Shown here: positions 16,367 through 24,392 of the stretch, one piece after another
How positions within the stretch are numbered: the first letter of the stretch is position 1
How the letters are laid out: the number at the start of each line of letters is the position of its first letter
From: Halorhodospira halochloris
Lineage (GTDB): Bacteria > Pseudomonadota > Gammaproteobacteria > Nitrococcales > Halorhodospiraceae
Direction: 5' to 3'
Assembly (NCBI RefSeq): GCF_002356555.2
Contig: NZ_AP017372.2
Coordinates: 682,001-746,000 of the forward strand
DNA length: 64,000 bases
Notes under the pieces: model-generated
What the model saw: the letters and a program-made list of their open reading frames with translations, nothing else
What the model was told of the DNA's origin: nothing
Database searches by the model: none
Made by a program: the position numbers and the translations under genes

Positions 16367-16867
16367 TCATTGCCATCCGCACCTATACAATATTTTAAGG
16401 CTACTCATATTAACTGGAGCTAGACGCGGGGAGGTTTTGAATGCCAGATTCAAAGATTTCGATCTTGAGCACAAAATATGGTATTTGCCAGATGGTAAGA
16501 CAGGTGCGAGACAGATCGTGTTATCAGATAATGCGGCTTGCCTTGTGAGCAATTTACCAAGACACAGCGGAACAGATCTCCTTTTCCCGCAGCCAGGGAC
16601 AAACAAACCATATAGCTGCATCAATAACCCTTTCAAACGGGTTCTTGGGAAAGCTGAACTAGATAAAAGCATTCGTGTCCATGACTTGAGGCATAGTTTT
16701 GCTTCTCATGCGCTAAAAAACGGTGCCAAGCTTCCCGAGCTTCAGAGAATGTTGGGCCACACACAAATTACAACTACTATGCGTTATATTCATCTTCAAG
16801 ATGATGATGTAAGGGATAGGTGCAATGCTGTCGCATCACATCTCGACGTCTAAGAGGCCACTAAAAG

Positions 16868-16905
16868 AAACCCCTCATCTTCTAATAAGCCAAGATGAGG
16901 GGTTT
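16868..16905 (+). terminator. Strong hairpin after the integrase gene
   Basis: AAACCCCTCATCTT pairs perfectly with AAGATGAGGGGTTT around a 10-base loop: a 14-bp stem with T-rich 3' side and A-rich 5' side, so it can act in both directions. The following 16906-17133 shows nothing else convincing. Confidence 0.8.
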
Positions 16906-17133
16906 GATATGTTTGGCGAACCGCTTACCACAACCTTTGCATTGAAGGCTCACACACAACCTAGCATCTCACCCTCATCATCTACTCAGAAGCTCTGTGC
17001 GGCTCTCTGTGGCTTCATTGTTGGGGAGGCAGTGCACCCCTACCGACCCCTCTGCTAAACACAGCTCTTGTCTTCTCTATCCATTCCCTACGAAAAAATA
17101 GAAGTCGTCCCTGACTTCATCACATCCAGAGAG

Positions 17134-17796
17134 TCATATCAGTTTGTTATACCTCCCATCAAGATTCATCAAATCGAAGGCGAAAACCTCCGATCCAACA
17201 GAACCAAGTTGTTTCGTTAAGTACTGGTAAAGAGCCTCGTCATTGTATATATGCTGGAAGCTTGATTCAAAAGAGTGGAAGTCTGGTTTCCCTGTTCTTT
17301 GATCAACATTGTTCCAAGTCTTTTCTAATATATATTTGAACAACTCTTCATTCCCGCATCTCCTTATTTGGCTATCCGTAGATAATTTTTCAAAGAAATC
17401 CCCAATTATCAAATGAACATGGTAACCATGATATTGTGACTTCTCTATAAAAACCAACCATTGAAGACTTTTCTTAGATCTTTTGCCGAAGATTTCATTG
17501 TTGAGGTTCTTCAGGAATTTGCTAACAACATTCTTGGACTCTTCGTAGGATGTAATCTCATTCCTGAAAGTTAATGTTACGAAGTATTCCCATTTTATGT
17601 TGTTGAGGTTAGAGACCGTAGTTAACCAATTTCTTACCTCTGATCTTGCAAATTGTTTCTTGTTAGCTTGAACAAGCTCCTGGTTAGGTAAGATCTCTGT
17701 GAAATCTTTTTTATTAACGATTCCATTGAATGCTTTATGTTGGCAGTGTTTTTTATTTTTTAGAAGGCTATATTGATGTGATTGCTGATGTATCAT
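17134..17796 (-). CDS. HUH-endonuclease-like replication initiator (Rep)
   Basis: 220 residues. Three elements fit rolling-circle Rep proteins: motif-1-like YFVTLTFRNE (residues 71-80), the HUH motif in QYHGYHVHLII (His-126, His-128), and a C-terminal Tyr in ALYQYLTKQ (Tyr-190 or 192) as candidate nucleophile. The ATG at 17796 follows GGGAG. The gene is AT-rich and sits between an integrase and an AlpA-like gene, so it probably starts replication or mobilisation of this small element, as in phage satellites and integrative elements that replicate from a nick. The exact family is not certain, and a relaxase is the alternative. Confidence 0.65.
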   Translation of the reverse strand: MIHQQSHQYSLLKNKKHCQHKAFNGIVNKKDFTEILPNQELVQANKKQFARSEVRNWLTTVSNLNNIKWEYFVTLTFRNEITSYEESKNVVSKFLKNLNNEIFGKRSKKSLQWLVFIEKSQYHGYHVHLIIGDFFEKLSTDSQIRRCGNEELFKYILEKTWNNVDQRTGKPDFHSFESSFQHIYNDEALYQYLTKQLGSVGSEVFAFDLMNLDGRYNKLI

Positions 17797-18063
17797 TTTT
17801 TATTCTCCCTTTTTTGTTATTTCTTCTTGGTTATCAATGATCTAGACACTATTAAACCAAGGAAAGCTCTCAGGTAGCTTTCGCGGTTTCATTCGTTGTT
17901 GAGGCCCAGCTAACGTCAACAACCAATCGCCTATAGCGTTAGAGGTTGCTCAACTTGTTAATAACATCGTTCAAAATCAAACACAGGGAAGGTAAGCAAG
18001 ACAGCAAAGAGGAAGGGAGCATCTATAAAATTATCTGGCTTGCTAAAAGAAAGTGATATCTAA

Positions 18064-18357
18064 ATGGCCTTAAAAGACAGTAGGCGCCTATCTGTCATAA
18101 ATATTTATAGCAAAAAGAAAATATACGAAATGAGCAAAGAAAATTTTTATATCATCATCGCTGGTGAAGAGATCGGGGCAGACGAGCTTGTAAACGGTCA
18201 AATGGCTGCAAAGATAACAGGCTTATCTGTCCGTCAGCTTCAGAGGCTTCGTCTTGAAGGGCGCCTTCCTTACTACCAGTACTCAGACAACTGTATTCGC
18301 TACCTTGTGCGAGACATCGTTGAGTTCTCTGAATACTCAAGGCATGAGAAAAACTAA
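18064..18357 (+). CDS. AlpA/excisionase-like MerR-type HTH protein
   Basis: Up to 97 residues. The core QMAAKITGLSVRQLQRLRLE followed by GRLPYYQY and RYLVRDIVEFSE is a winged HTH of the AlpA/excisionase group, which activates or directs excision of integrated elements. A second ATG at 18130 would give 75 residues, closer to the usual AlpA length, but neither start has a strong ribosome site. It is divergent from the Rep-like gene and convergent with the small gene at 18354, overlapping by 4 bp. Confidence 0.7.
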   Translation: MALKDSRRLSVINIYSKKKIYEMSKENFYIIIAGEEIGADELVNGQMAAKITGLSVRQLQRLRLEGRLPYYQYSDNCIRYLVRDIVEFSEYSRHEKN

Positions 18358-18542
18358 CGATAATAAACTTCTATCATGGCTACATGCAGCAACTCATGCA
18401 AAGTATGGTTGGATAGCTCTATATCTTCGTGAAAGCAATAGTACGATATATCAATAAAAGTTTGTTCCGGTGTAAGACCGTGGTGCAATAAATCAACAAA
18501 TTTCATATAAACAAACGCCCAGTCTTCAAATTTTTCTTTCAT
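18354..18542 (-). CDS. Small hypothetical protein (62 aa)
   Basis: Unrecognised, acidic, with many His and aromatic residues (MKEKFEDWAFVYMKFVDLLH ... HTLHELLHVAMIEVYYR). I accept it as real because the ATG follows AAAGGAGGAACA, a near-perfect ribosome site, and its start overlaps the end of an upstream frame as ATGA. Part of the same AT-rich element. Confidence 0.55.
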   Translation of the reverse strand: MKEKFEDWAFVYMKFVDLLHHGLTPEQTFIDISYYCFHEDIELSNHTLHELLHVAMIEVYYR

Positions 18543-18824
18543 TGTTCCTCCTTTTGTAGTGCGTGTTCCAAAAAATTTATATTAATGTTATTCTGCTCCT
18601 TTTCCGCTCTAGAGATTCCAAGTATAATTGGTTCAGATTCTCGGTCAAGAGACGCAAGAGAAATTGACCAGGAAGGAATTTTGTTATAAAGATTTTCTGA
18701 ACAAAAAGGGGAAGGTTTATATTAATACTATTGTTGGCCGCTTATGTTCTGGAATTTGGTGATAGGTCCTTGGTGTTCCCTCAATGGAAGGAGGTTTTAT
18801 AGTAATAATTTCGGGTTCAGGTTG
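18539..18824 (-). pseudogene. Decayed coding sequence upstream of the 62-aa gene
   Basis: Two neighbouring minus-strand frames look like parts of one protein. One reads PEIITIKPPSIEGTPRTYHQ and then IPEHKRP. The other reads NLYNKIPSWSISLASLDRES, EPIILGISRAEKEQ, and ends in a stop overlapping the next gene's ATG. A frameshift and in-frame stops separate them, and neither has a convincing start. Family not recognised. Confidence 0.4.
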
Positions 18825-19610
18825 TCATCAAGATGTTTGTACGAACCAGAGATAGCAGAGCAGGGCGAAAAAGGAGAGAATGGATTAATTATTTTATCGT
18901 AGAGGGGAGGGATAATAGAAATGATCGGATGTGGCGATGGTGAGATCTTAAAAGAACGAATTTGAGATCAAGAAACGAAAGGCCTACGATACTCCTGAAA
19001 ACAATAAAGCACGGCAGCAAGAAGCAATGTGGCAGCAATGAGTTCTATGGATTCTTCTACGAGGCCATCCATGAACTGAAAAGAAGAGATAGAGGTGTCA
19101 GTTGTAGACCTCATCACTCCAGCGTAGAGATATTGCGCGGCCTTCTATTAGGCGTTCTTGGAGTTCATGGGTTCATGAGCCAAAGAATCTGCACCAGTCG
19201 CTAAGGTTCCGTGTGGCTGATGCAATGGCTTTTTACACCGCAGAGAAAGAGACTAGGCGATCAGTAGAGGCCTTTGCTGGGATGAGAGGGCGTTTCTGCG
19301 CGCCGACGAAAAGATAGGGCCAAGAGCAGGAAAGAGGGTACAAGGGATAATACTCTTGATTCTTCTACGGCTCAGGAAGACAGAGAGCCCGGTTCATGGC
19401 TTCTCATGGCTTCATTGCGGCAGTTGTAGAGGGCTATAACTGAGGGCACCCTTTGTGGTTGCTGATGCCCTTGAGGATAGCCGAATCGTTGCACCGAGAT
19501 TGCCATGATTGTTTGCTTACCGCTTGATTAGCCAAGCATTTTTTAAGCGTATCTTGAGGTTTTTAATTAAAAAACGGTGCCAAGAAAATTTAATATAAAA
19601 ATTATAGGCC
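18825..19610. other. Accessory stretch with no convincing gene
   Basis: Short plus-strand frames exist (for example 18962-19204, and an overlapping one ending near 19317). They lack ribosome sites and typical starts and do not resemble a family I know. Base composition is mixed. I see no repeats, tRNA or terminators; it is probably degraded element sequence. Confidence 0.4.
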
Positions 19611-19733
19611 GACCTGGACCGGCTGTCGTCCTCCATCGAGCCCATCGTGATCAGCATTATCGGCGTGCTGGTGTTGGTCCTGGCGCTGGGGATCTTCCTG
19701 CCAATGTGGCAGTTGGGGCAGGCGGCGATGTAG
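19611..19733 (+). pseudogene. 3' remnant of a second mshG (GspF-family) gene
   Basis: Forty codons plus TAG read DLDRLSSSIEPIVISIIGVL, VLVLALGIFLPMWQLGQAAM, the exact C-terminus of a GspF/MshG platform protein. It differs from the intact mshG end at 20458 (DLEKLSSSIEPIVISFIAVL ...) by a few residues and many silent bases, and it is more GC-rich than its AT-rich left flank. The orientation is opposite to the intact gene. The break at 19611 is abrupt. Evidence for a second, deleted MSHA-type locus or a rearrangement. Confidence 0.88.
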
Positions 19734-19747
19734 TTGGTGACATTAGA

Positions 19748-19772
19748 AAAGGCCCCCATAAGGGGACCTTTA
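19748..19772. terminator. Bidirectional hairpin terminator between mshG remnant and mshA
   Basis: AAAGGCCCCC-ATAA-GGGGACCTTT, with one mismatch and T-runs on both sides. It would end the minus-strand mshA transcript and also follows the mshG remnant on the plus strand. Confidence 0.65.
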
Positions 19773-19802
19773 TACTTACTATGAAGTATCAATTAATCAT
19801 CA

Positions 19803-20306
19803 CTACTTTTGTACACAGCGGTAAGTGGTCCCTCCAGTTAAATTACCATCATCAGTGTCTACTTCAGGAAAAGAAAACTCGGCCTCAACATCGTTGCTGC
19901 CATCACACTCGCTCCCGTCTACTGAGAATCCCTGATCATCCAATGGAGTTCCATCGAGGTAATTATCCCAATCATCTGGCTCTGACCATTCGTTGCCTTG
20001 TGCGGCAGCCTTAGTTGCCTCAGCGGTCGCCGCAGAACTTAGTGAACTTGCCAAGCCTGAAGCGCGGGCTTGATCTTGAATACCTGTGAACTGCGGAATG
20101 GCAATTGAGGCCAGGATGCCGAGCACCACCAGCACAATGACCAGCTCAATCAACGTGAACCCCTCTTCAAGCTGACGTCTCCGGCGCTTGGCACTGCTAT
20201 TGCGGTGGACAAAGTTCTTAGCTAGCTCAACGAGCCCGACTCTACCTGTAGCCTGCTCGGGGCTCGAACTGCAACTATTTTCATCTAGATGGATTTGCTC
20301 TTTCAT
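19803..20306 (-). CDS. mshA: Major type IV prepilin, MshA-like
   Basis: Structural subunit of an MSHA-type pilus. The mature part starts FTLIELVIVLVVLGILASIA after EEG, with Glu at +5, and continues QFTGIQDQARASGLASSLSS. The C-terminal domain has a Cys pair (GSECDGSND ... TYRCVQK) that should form the pilin D-loop disulphide. The ATG at 20306 follows AGAGGAAAAG. It gives an unusually long leader of about 45 residues with a basic RRRRQ just before the cut site, whereas common leaders are 6-25. It lies downstream of mshG in the same direction; position and similarity to MshA support the name. Confidence 0.82.
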   Translation of the reverse strand: MKEQIHLDENSCSSSPEQATGRVGLVELAKNFVHRNSSAKRRRRQLEEGFTLIELVIVLVVLGILASIAIPQFTGIQDQARASGLASSLSSAATAEATKAAAQGNEWSEPDDWDNYLDGTPLDDQGFSVDGSECDGSNDVEAEFSFPEVDTDDGNLTGGTTYRCVQK

Positions 20307-20457
20307 CTCTTTTCCTCTCTTCGGCCGTGCTGCCAAAGTAGATTGGCAAGCCATTAATCAAAACAATTAGCATGTAAGCATAACTGTAACTATTAGATTA
20401 TACCCCAAAACACACAAGTAAACTGTTTACCTCCATGAAATCTCCAATCATCAACCA

Positions 20458-21687
20458 TCACATCGCCGCTGTTCCCAACTGCCACATCGGCAGAAAGACC
20501 CCGAGTGCAAGTACCAAGATCAGCACCGCTATGAACGAAATCACAATGGGCTCGATGGAAGAGGAGAGCTTCTCCAGATCGACCTCAACCTCGCGCTCAT
20601 AGAACTCAGCGACCTGATCCATCATGTCCGAAATCTGCCCAGTCTCTTCACCGACCGCAAGCATCTGCAACACCAGCGGTGTAAACAGCCCGCTGCGCTC
20701 GCTGACCGCATAGAGACCCTCGCCGCGCTCGATGCCATCGCGTAAACCGTTGATGCCTTGACTAATGTAGGCGTTATCGGTCGATTCGGCGACCGAACTC
20801 ATGGCGCTGAGGATCGGTACCCCTGAGCGCAACGCCATAGAAAAGGTACGAGCGAAGCGGGCGAGTAGAGCGCGCAGTAGGATGTTGCCGACTACCGGGA
20901 TGCGCAGCTTAAGACGGTCCCACAGCAGGCGACCGTTAACGGTATTGATGTAGGCGCGCACACCGAAAAATACCCCGGCTAAGCCGGCGAAAATATACAG
21001 CCAATAGTTAGTAAAAAACTCCGAGGAATTGATAAGGATAACCGTGGTTAACGGTAGGTCGGCATCCATTTGGGCGAAGATATCTGAAAAGGCCGGGATA
21101 ACAAACAGATTGATAATAACCAGCGCAGCAAGAATCGCTACCAAGACAAAACTCGGGTAGCGCAGCGCCTGCTTAACCCGATCGCGGGTAGTGCGCTCCT
21201 GATCGAGACTGGCAGCCATCCTTTGCAGTGATTCCTCAAGGCGGCCCGAGTCCTCGCCGACGCGGATCATGGCCAGCAGCAGGGTAGGGAAGACCTTGGG
21301 GTGCTCACGCATCGCCTCAGTTAGCGACTGACCGCTCTCCAAGCCGCTGGCCACCTCGCGCAGGGTGCGCTTTAGCTTAGGGTTGGAGGAGTTGTCTGCA
21401 AGCCCGCGCAAGGCACGGATGATCGGTACACCGGCGTGGATCAAGGCGTGGAGCTGACGCACGAAGGTAACCAGATCCTCCAGCGAAACCGATTTTTCTG
21501 TCCAACTTCTCAGCAGGGCGTTGAGGTCGGTGTGGGCGACACTCTCCGGCGGTTTTTCCTTGATGTCGATAGGGGTTATATCGAGTGCCACTATCTCATT
21601 GATGGCGGCGTCTAGCGAGGGTGCCTCGACGCTGCCGCGTATCGACTTGCCATCTCGGCTGCGGCCTTGATAGATAAACTCAGCCAT
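20458..21687 (-). CDS. mshG: MSHA pilus inner-membrane platform protein, GspF/PilC family
   Basis: 409-residue polytopic protein that anchors the assembly ATPase and the growing pilus. N-terminal MAEFIYQGRSRDGKSIRGSV is the usual opening of the family. It has two T2SSF domains (around 70-195 and 270-400), three membrane helices (for example LVAILAALVIINLFVIPAF) and the C-terminal helix ending FLPMWQLGTAAM. The ATG at 21687 overlaps the mshE stop (ATGGCTGA), so the two are coupled; an earlier start at 21714 is rejected for this reason. Confidence 0.93.
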   Translation of the reverse strand: MAEFIYQGRSRDGKSIRGSVEAPSLDAAINEIVALDITPIDIKEKPPESVAHTDLNALLRSWTEKSVSLEDLVTFVRQLHALIHAGVPIIRALRGLADNSSNPKLKRTLREVASGLESGQSLTEAMREHPKVFPTLLLAMIRVGEDSGRLEESLQRMAASLDQERTTRDRVKQALRYPSFVLVAILAALVIINLFVIPAFSDIFAQMDADLPLTTVILINSSEFFTNYWLYIFAGLAGVFFGVRAYINTVNGRLLWDRLKLRIPVVGNILLRALLARFARTFSMALRSGVPILSAMSSVAESTDNAYISQGINGLRDGIERGEGLYAVSERSGLFTPLVLQMLAVGEETGQISDMMDQVAEFYEREVEVDLEKLSSSIEPIVISFIAVLILVLALGVFLPMWQLGTAAM

Positions 21688-23656
21688 GCCTATCCTTGCG
21701 GTCGATTGGCGCATTGAGGGCGTCGAGTAGCGAGCGGTTATCTATCGGTGCTCGGTCCTCTGCTGGCGGGGATTGGTCGCTGCGCTCCTCACTATTAACT
21801 GCTGGACCACTCCCATCAGCGGCTCCTTGCTCGGCTGCCGGATCAGGCTGTGCCACTTCCGGTTGATCTCCGGCCTCATGGTCAAGTTGCTGTTCAGCCG
21901 CCTGGCTATCCAACTCGGCGATCAGCGAGTCGATCTTGGTCTGGTGCAGACGCAGTTCGCTCTCATCGATCTCGCCGAGCACGCGGAAGACCTCCTCAAG
22001 GGTAGTTAGCCCCTTGCTGGCATAGGCCAGGGCGACATTGCTCATCGGTTGATAGTTGGGGTCGGCAGCGCAGGCGGCGGCAAATCCAGCCTGATCATTG
22101 TGGCGGAGGGCGTTGATCATATCCGGGGTCAGTTCAAGCAGCTCGAAGACGCCGACCCGGCCGCTGTAACCGGTATTGCTGCAGGCATTGCAACCCTTGC
22201 CGACATAGAGCTGATAGTCACTGGTGCCGAATGCCGCCTCCAGCCAGAGCTGTTCCAGTTCAGAGGGGGTGTAAGGCTCGCGACACTGGGTACAAATGCG
22301 GCGCAGCAGGCGCTGCGCAAGTATGGCGCGCAGAGCCGAAACCAGCATATACGGCTCAATACCCATATCCAGCAGGCGGTTGGCGGTGGCGACAGCATCG
22401 TTGGTATGCAGGGTAGAGAAGACCAGGTGCCCGGTGATCGCCGCGCGCATGCCGATCTCGGCAGTCTCCTCATCGCGCATCTCGCCAACCATGAGGATAT
22501 CCGGATCTTGGCGCAGGCAGGTACGTAGGACTCGGGAAAAGGTTAGCCCGATCTTCTCGTTGACCTGCACCTGATTGATGCGCGAGAGGCGGTACTCGAC
22601 AGGGTCCTCGACGGTAATAATCTTCACCCCAGACTTGTTGAGCTCCTGCAAGGCGCCGTAGAGGGTCGTCGATTTACCCGATCCGGTCGGGCCTGTTACC
22701 AGAATCATGCCGTAGGGCATGTGGATCAATCGGCGAAGCCGACGCAGCATATCCTCCGGGATGCCGGTCTTCTCCAGCGAGGCCAGTCCGCCGCTGAGAT
22801 CGAGCAGGCGCATTACTACCCCCTCGCCGTGCTGCAAAGGCAGTGTCGAGAGGCGGACATCGACGCTGCGGCCGTGGACCCGGATATGGAAACGGCCGTC
22901 CTGCGGTAGGCGTCGCTCGGTGATGTCCAGACCGCTCATGATCTTGAGCAGCGAAACCATGGCGGAGTGGATATTACGCTGGCGGAAGATCTGCTCTTGG
23001 AGGACACCGTCGCGGCGCATGCGGATGCGCAGGGCGTTTTCATCCGGTTCGATATGCAGGTCAGAGGCGCCGATTTGCAAGGCGTCCTCGAATAGCGATT
23101 GGAGTAAGCGAACAACCGGGGCACTGGCCGCGCTCTCGCCGATATTGAGGGTGGCCAGATCTATGTCATCGCCCTTGTTAAGCTCACTGGCGAGCTCCTC
23201 GGCGATGTTGCTGATCTCTTCGGTGCGCCGGTAGACGAGGTTAATCAGATCGTTGATGGCCGATTCGCGCGCTACCCCGATGCGCGGCGGCTTTTTGAGG
23301 ACACGGTTGATCTCGTCAATGGCGATAAGATCGCTTGGATCGGCCATAGCAACAAGAAAATCACTCCCCGTCTCCTCCAGAACCAGGGCGGTGAAGCGGC
23401 GGGCATAGCTCTCTGGCAAGTTGGCGGCGGTCTCCGGGTCTATCCAGTAGTTGTTGGGGTTGACGCGGGGGACTTGGAGCTGTTGGGAGAGTAGGTCAAG
23501 GATCTGATCCTCGGTTACGTAGCCGAGTTCGATAAGCTGGTGGCCGAGCTTGTTGCCGGTCTGCTTTTGGACGCGCAGGGCCTGTTGCATATTCTCTTCG
23601 GTGATGAGCCCCTCTTGGATCAGCAGATCACCGATTCGTATCTTCTTGCGCAGCAT
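21680..23656 (-). CDS. mshE: MSHA pilus extension ATPase with N-terminal MshEN domain
   Basis: 658-residue GspE/PilB-type ATPase powering pilus extension. Residues 5-60 (RIGDLLIQEGLITEENMQQA ... KLGHQLIELGYVTEDQI) form the two-part MshEN motif, which binds c-di-GMP in MshE of Vibrio. Walker A is GPTGSGKST (322-330). The Asp box, Walker B (ILMVGEMRDEETAE) and His box (TGHLVFSTLHTND) follow. Zinc cysteines are CTQC and CNAC. A tail of about 80 residues after the core is acidic and Ala/Pro-rich, an extension not usual in the family. It is followed by mshG with an 8-bp overlap. Confidence 0.95.
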   Translation of the reverse strand: MLRKKIRIGDLLIQEGLITEENMQQALRVQKQTGNKLGHQLIELGYVTEDQILDLLSQQLQVPRVNPNNYWIDPETAANLPESYARRFTALVLEETGSDFLVAMADPSDLIAIDEINRVLKKPPRIGVARESAINDLINLVYRRTEEISNIAEELASELNKGDDIDLATLNIGESAASAPVVRLLQSLFEDALQIGASDLHIEPDENALRIRMRRDGVLQEQIFRQRNIHSAMVSLLKIMSGLDITERRLPQDGRFHIRVHGRSVDVRLSTLPLQHGEGVVMRLLDLSGGLASLEKTGIPEDMLRRLRRLIHMPYGMILVTGPTGSGKSTTLYGALQELNKSGVKIITVEDPVEYRLSRINQVQVNEKIGLTFSRVLRTCLRQDPDILMVGEMRDEETAEIGMRAAITGHLVFSTLHTNDAVATANRLLDMGIEPYMLVSALRAILAQRLLRRICTQCREPYTPSELEQLWLEAAFGTSDYQLYVGKGCNACSNTGYSGRVGVFELLELTPDMINALRHNDQAGFAAACAADPNYQPMSNVALAYASKGLTTLEEVFRVLGEIDESELRLHQTKIDSLIAELDSQAAEQQLDHEAGDQPEVAQPDPAAEQGAADGSGPAVNSEERSDQSPPAEDRAPIDNRSLLDALNAPIDRKDRHG

Positions 23657-23660
23657 TGCC

Positions 23661-24392
23661 TCAGTCCCTTAACTGCTCAATTCTGGATTCGGCATAGCTG
23701 GCGATCTCGGCGCTCAGTCCTAGCTCCACTGCCCTTTGCCAGGCCCGCAGGGCGGACTCCTTATCGCCCATCGCTTCGGCCGCCAATGCTTGACCAGCCG
23801 GCCAGATCCCGTTATCCGGTTCGTGGCGGGCAAGGCGCGAGTAGTACATCAGCGCCTGGTCGTGCTGGCCGATCTGACGGTGGAGAGCGGCGAGGTGCGC
23901 CTCGATGGCCCCAGCTTCGCTGTCATTGCGTGCGCTAAACCTTTTCAAGATGCTTATCGCCTCGTCTTGCTCGCCGGCCTGTTCTGCCAAGTGAGCGTAA
24001 AAGCGGGCGCTAAACTCGCTGTTATCGCCCTCCTCAATGCCTTCGCGTAAGACCTGGCGAGCACGTTCACTGCGGTTGCTCATCATCAGGATGCGGGCGT
24101 AGCCTTGCCGTGCGCTGCTCAGGGCAGGCTGGAGTTCGAGGGCACGCTGATAGGCGCGCGCGGCACTCAGCTCATCACCCGCCTGGGCATGGGCCTCGGC
24201 ATTTTCGACCAGCTGTTGGGCGCGTATTTCAGGGTCGGGATCGCTCGGGTTACGCTCGAAATGGCCTGCCTCTTGCGCTGAGGAATCCTCTGCCTGCCCC
24301 GAGTTGTCGGCTGTCGCCACGCTGCCCACTCCAATCGCGAACCCAGCCAGACAAAACACCTTCACCAAAAGTGTTAGCGAATATTTTGCCAT
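23661..24392 (-). CDS. mshN: TPR protein of the MSHA locus, MshN-like
   Basis: 243 residues. An N-terminal signal-like helix (SLTLLVKVFCLAGFAIGVGS) precedes an acidic linker. Tetratricopeptide repeats follow from about residue 60 to the end (AYQRALELQPALSSARQGYA, YYSRLARHEPDNGIWPAGQA, AWQRAVELG). MshN proteins carry C-terminal TPRs and sit between mshL/M and mshE, as here. The ATG shares a base with the mshL stop. The ATPase gene mshM usually found next to it is absent. The periplasmic location is inferred. Confidence 0.75.
   Translation of the reverse strand: MAKYSLTLLVKVFCLAGFAIGVGSVATADNSGQAEDSSAQEAGHFERNPSDPDPEIRAQQLVENAEAHAQAGDELSAARAYQRALELQPALSSARQGYARILMMSNRSERARQVLREGIEEGDNSEFSARFYAHLAEQAGEQDEAISILKRFSARNDSEAGAIEAHLAALHRQIGQHDQALMYYSRLARHEPDNGIWPAGQALAAEAMGDKESALRAWQRAVELGLSAEIASYAESRIEQLRD

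Larger units (their letters stand above)
14284..16853 (+). pseudogene. Tyrosine recombinase (integrase) gene interrupted by ISL3 copy 2
   Basis: Removing the insertion (14955-16358) and one copy of its 8-bp target duplication restores a single frame of 385 codons with no other damage. The N-terminal part (MATKLTEANIRKVFKKAKEK ...) has the arm-type DNA-binding region with YYYRYRDEDNKIRHLKVGKY, typical of genomic-island integrases. The C-terminal part after the insertion has the catalytic set: LTGARRGEVL (Arg), HDLRHSFASH (His, Arg), MLGHTQITTTMRYIHL (His, Tyr). The ATG at 14284 follows GAGGTG. As it stands, no active recombinase can be made, so the element is locked in place. Confidence 0.93.

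Noticed and set aside
18962-19204. 80-codon plus-strand frame in the accessory stretch
   Set aside because: Non-ATG start, no ribosome site, no recognisable sequence; a different frame over the same DNA looks equally open.
19517-19792. 91-codon minus-strand frame
   Set aside because: Antisense to the mshG remnant and crosses the terminator.
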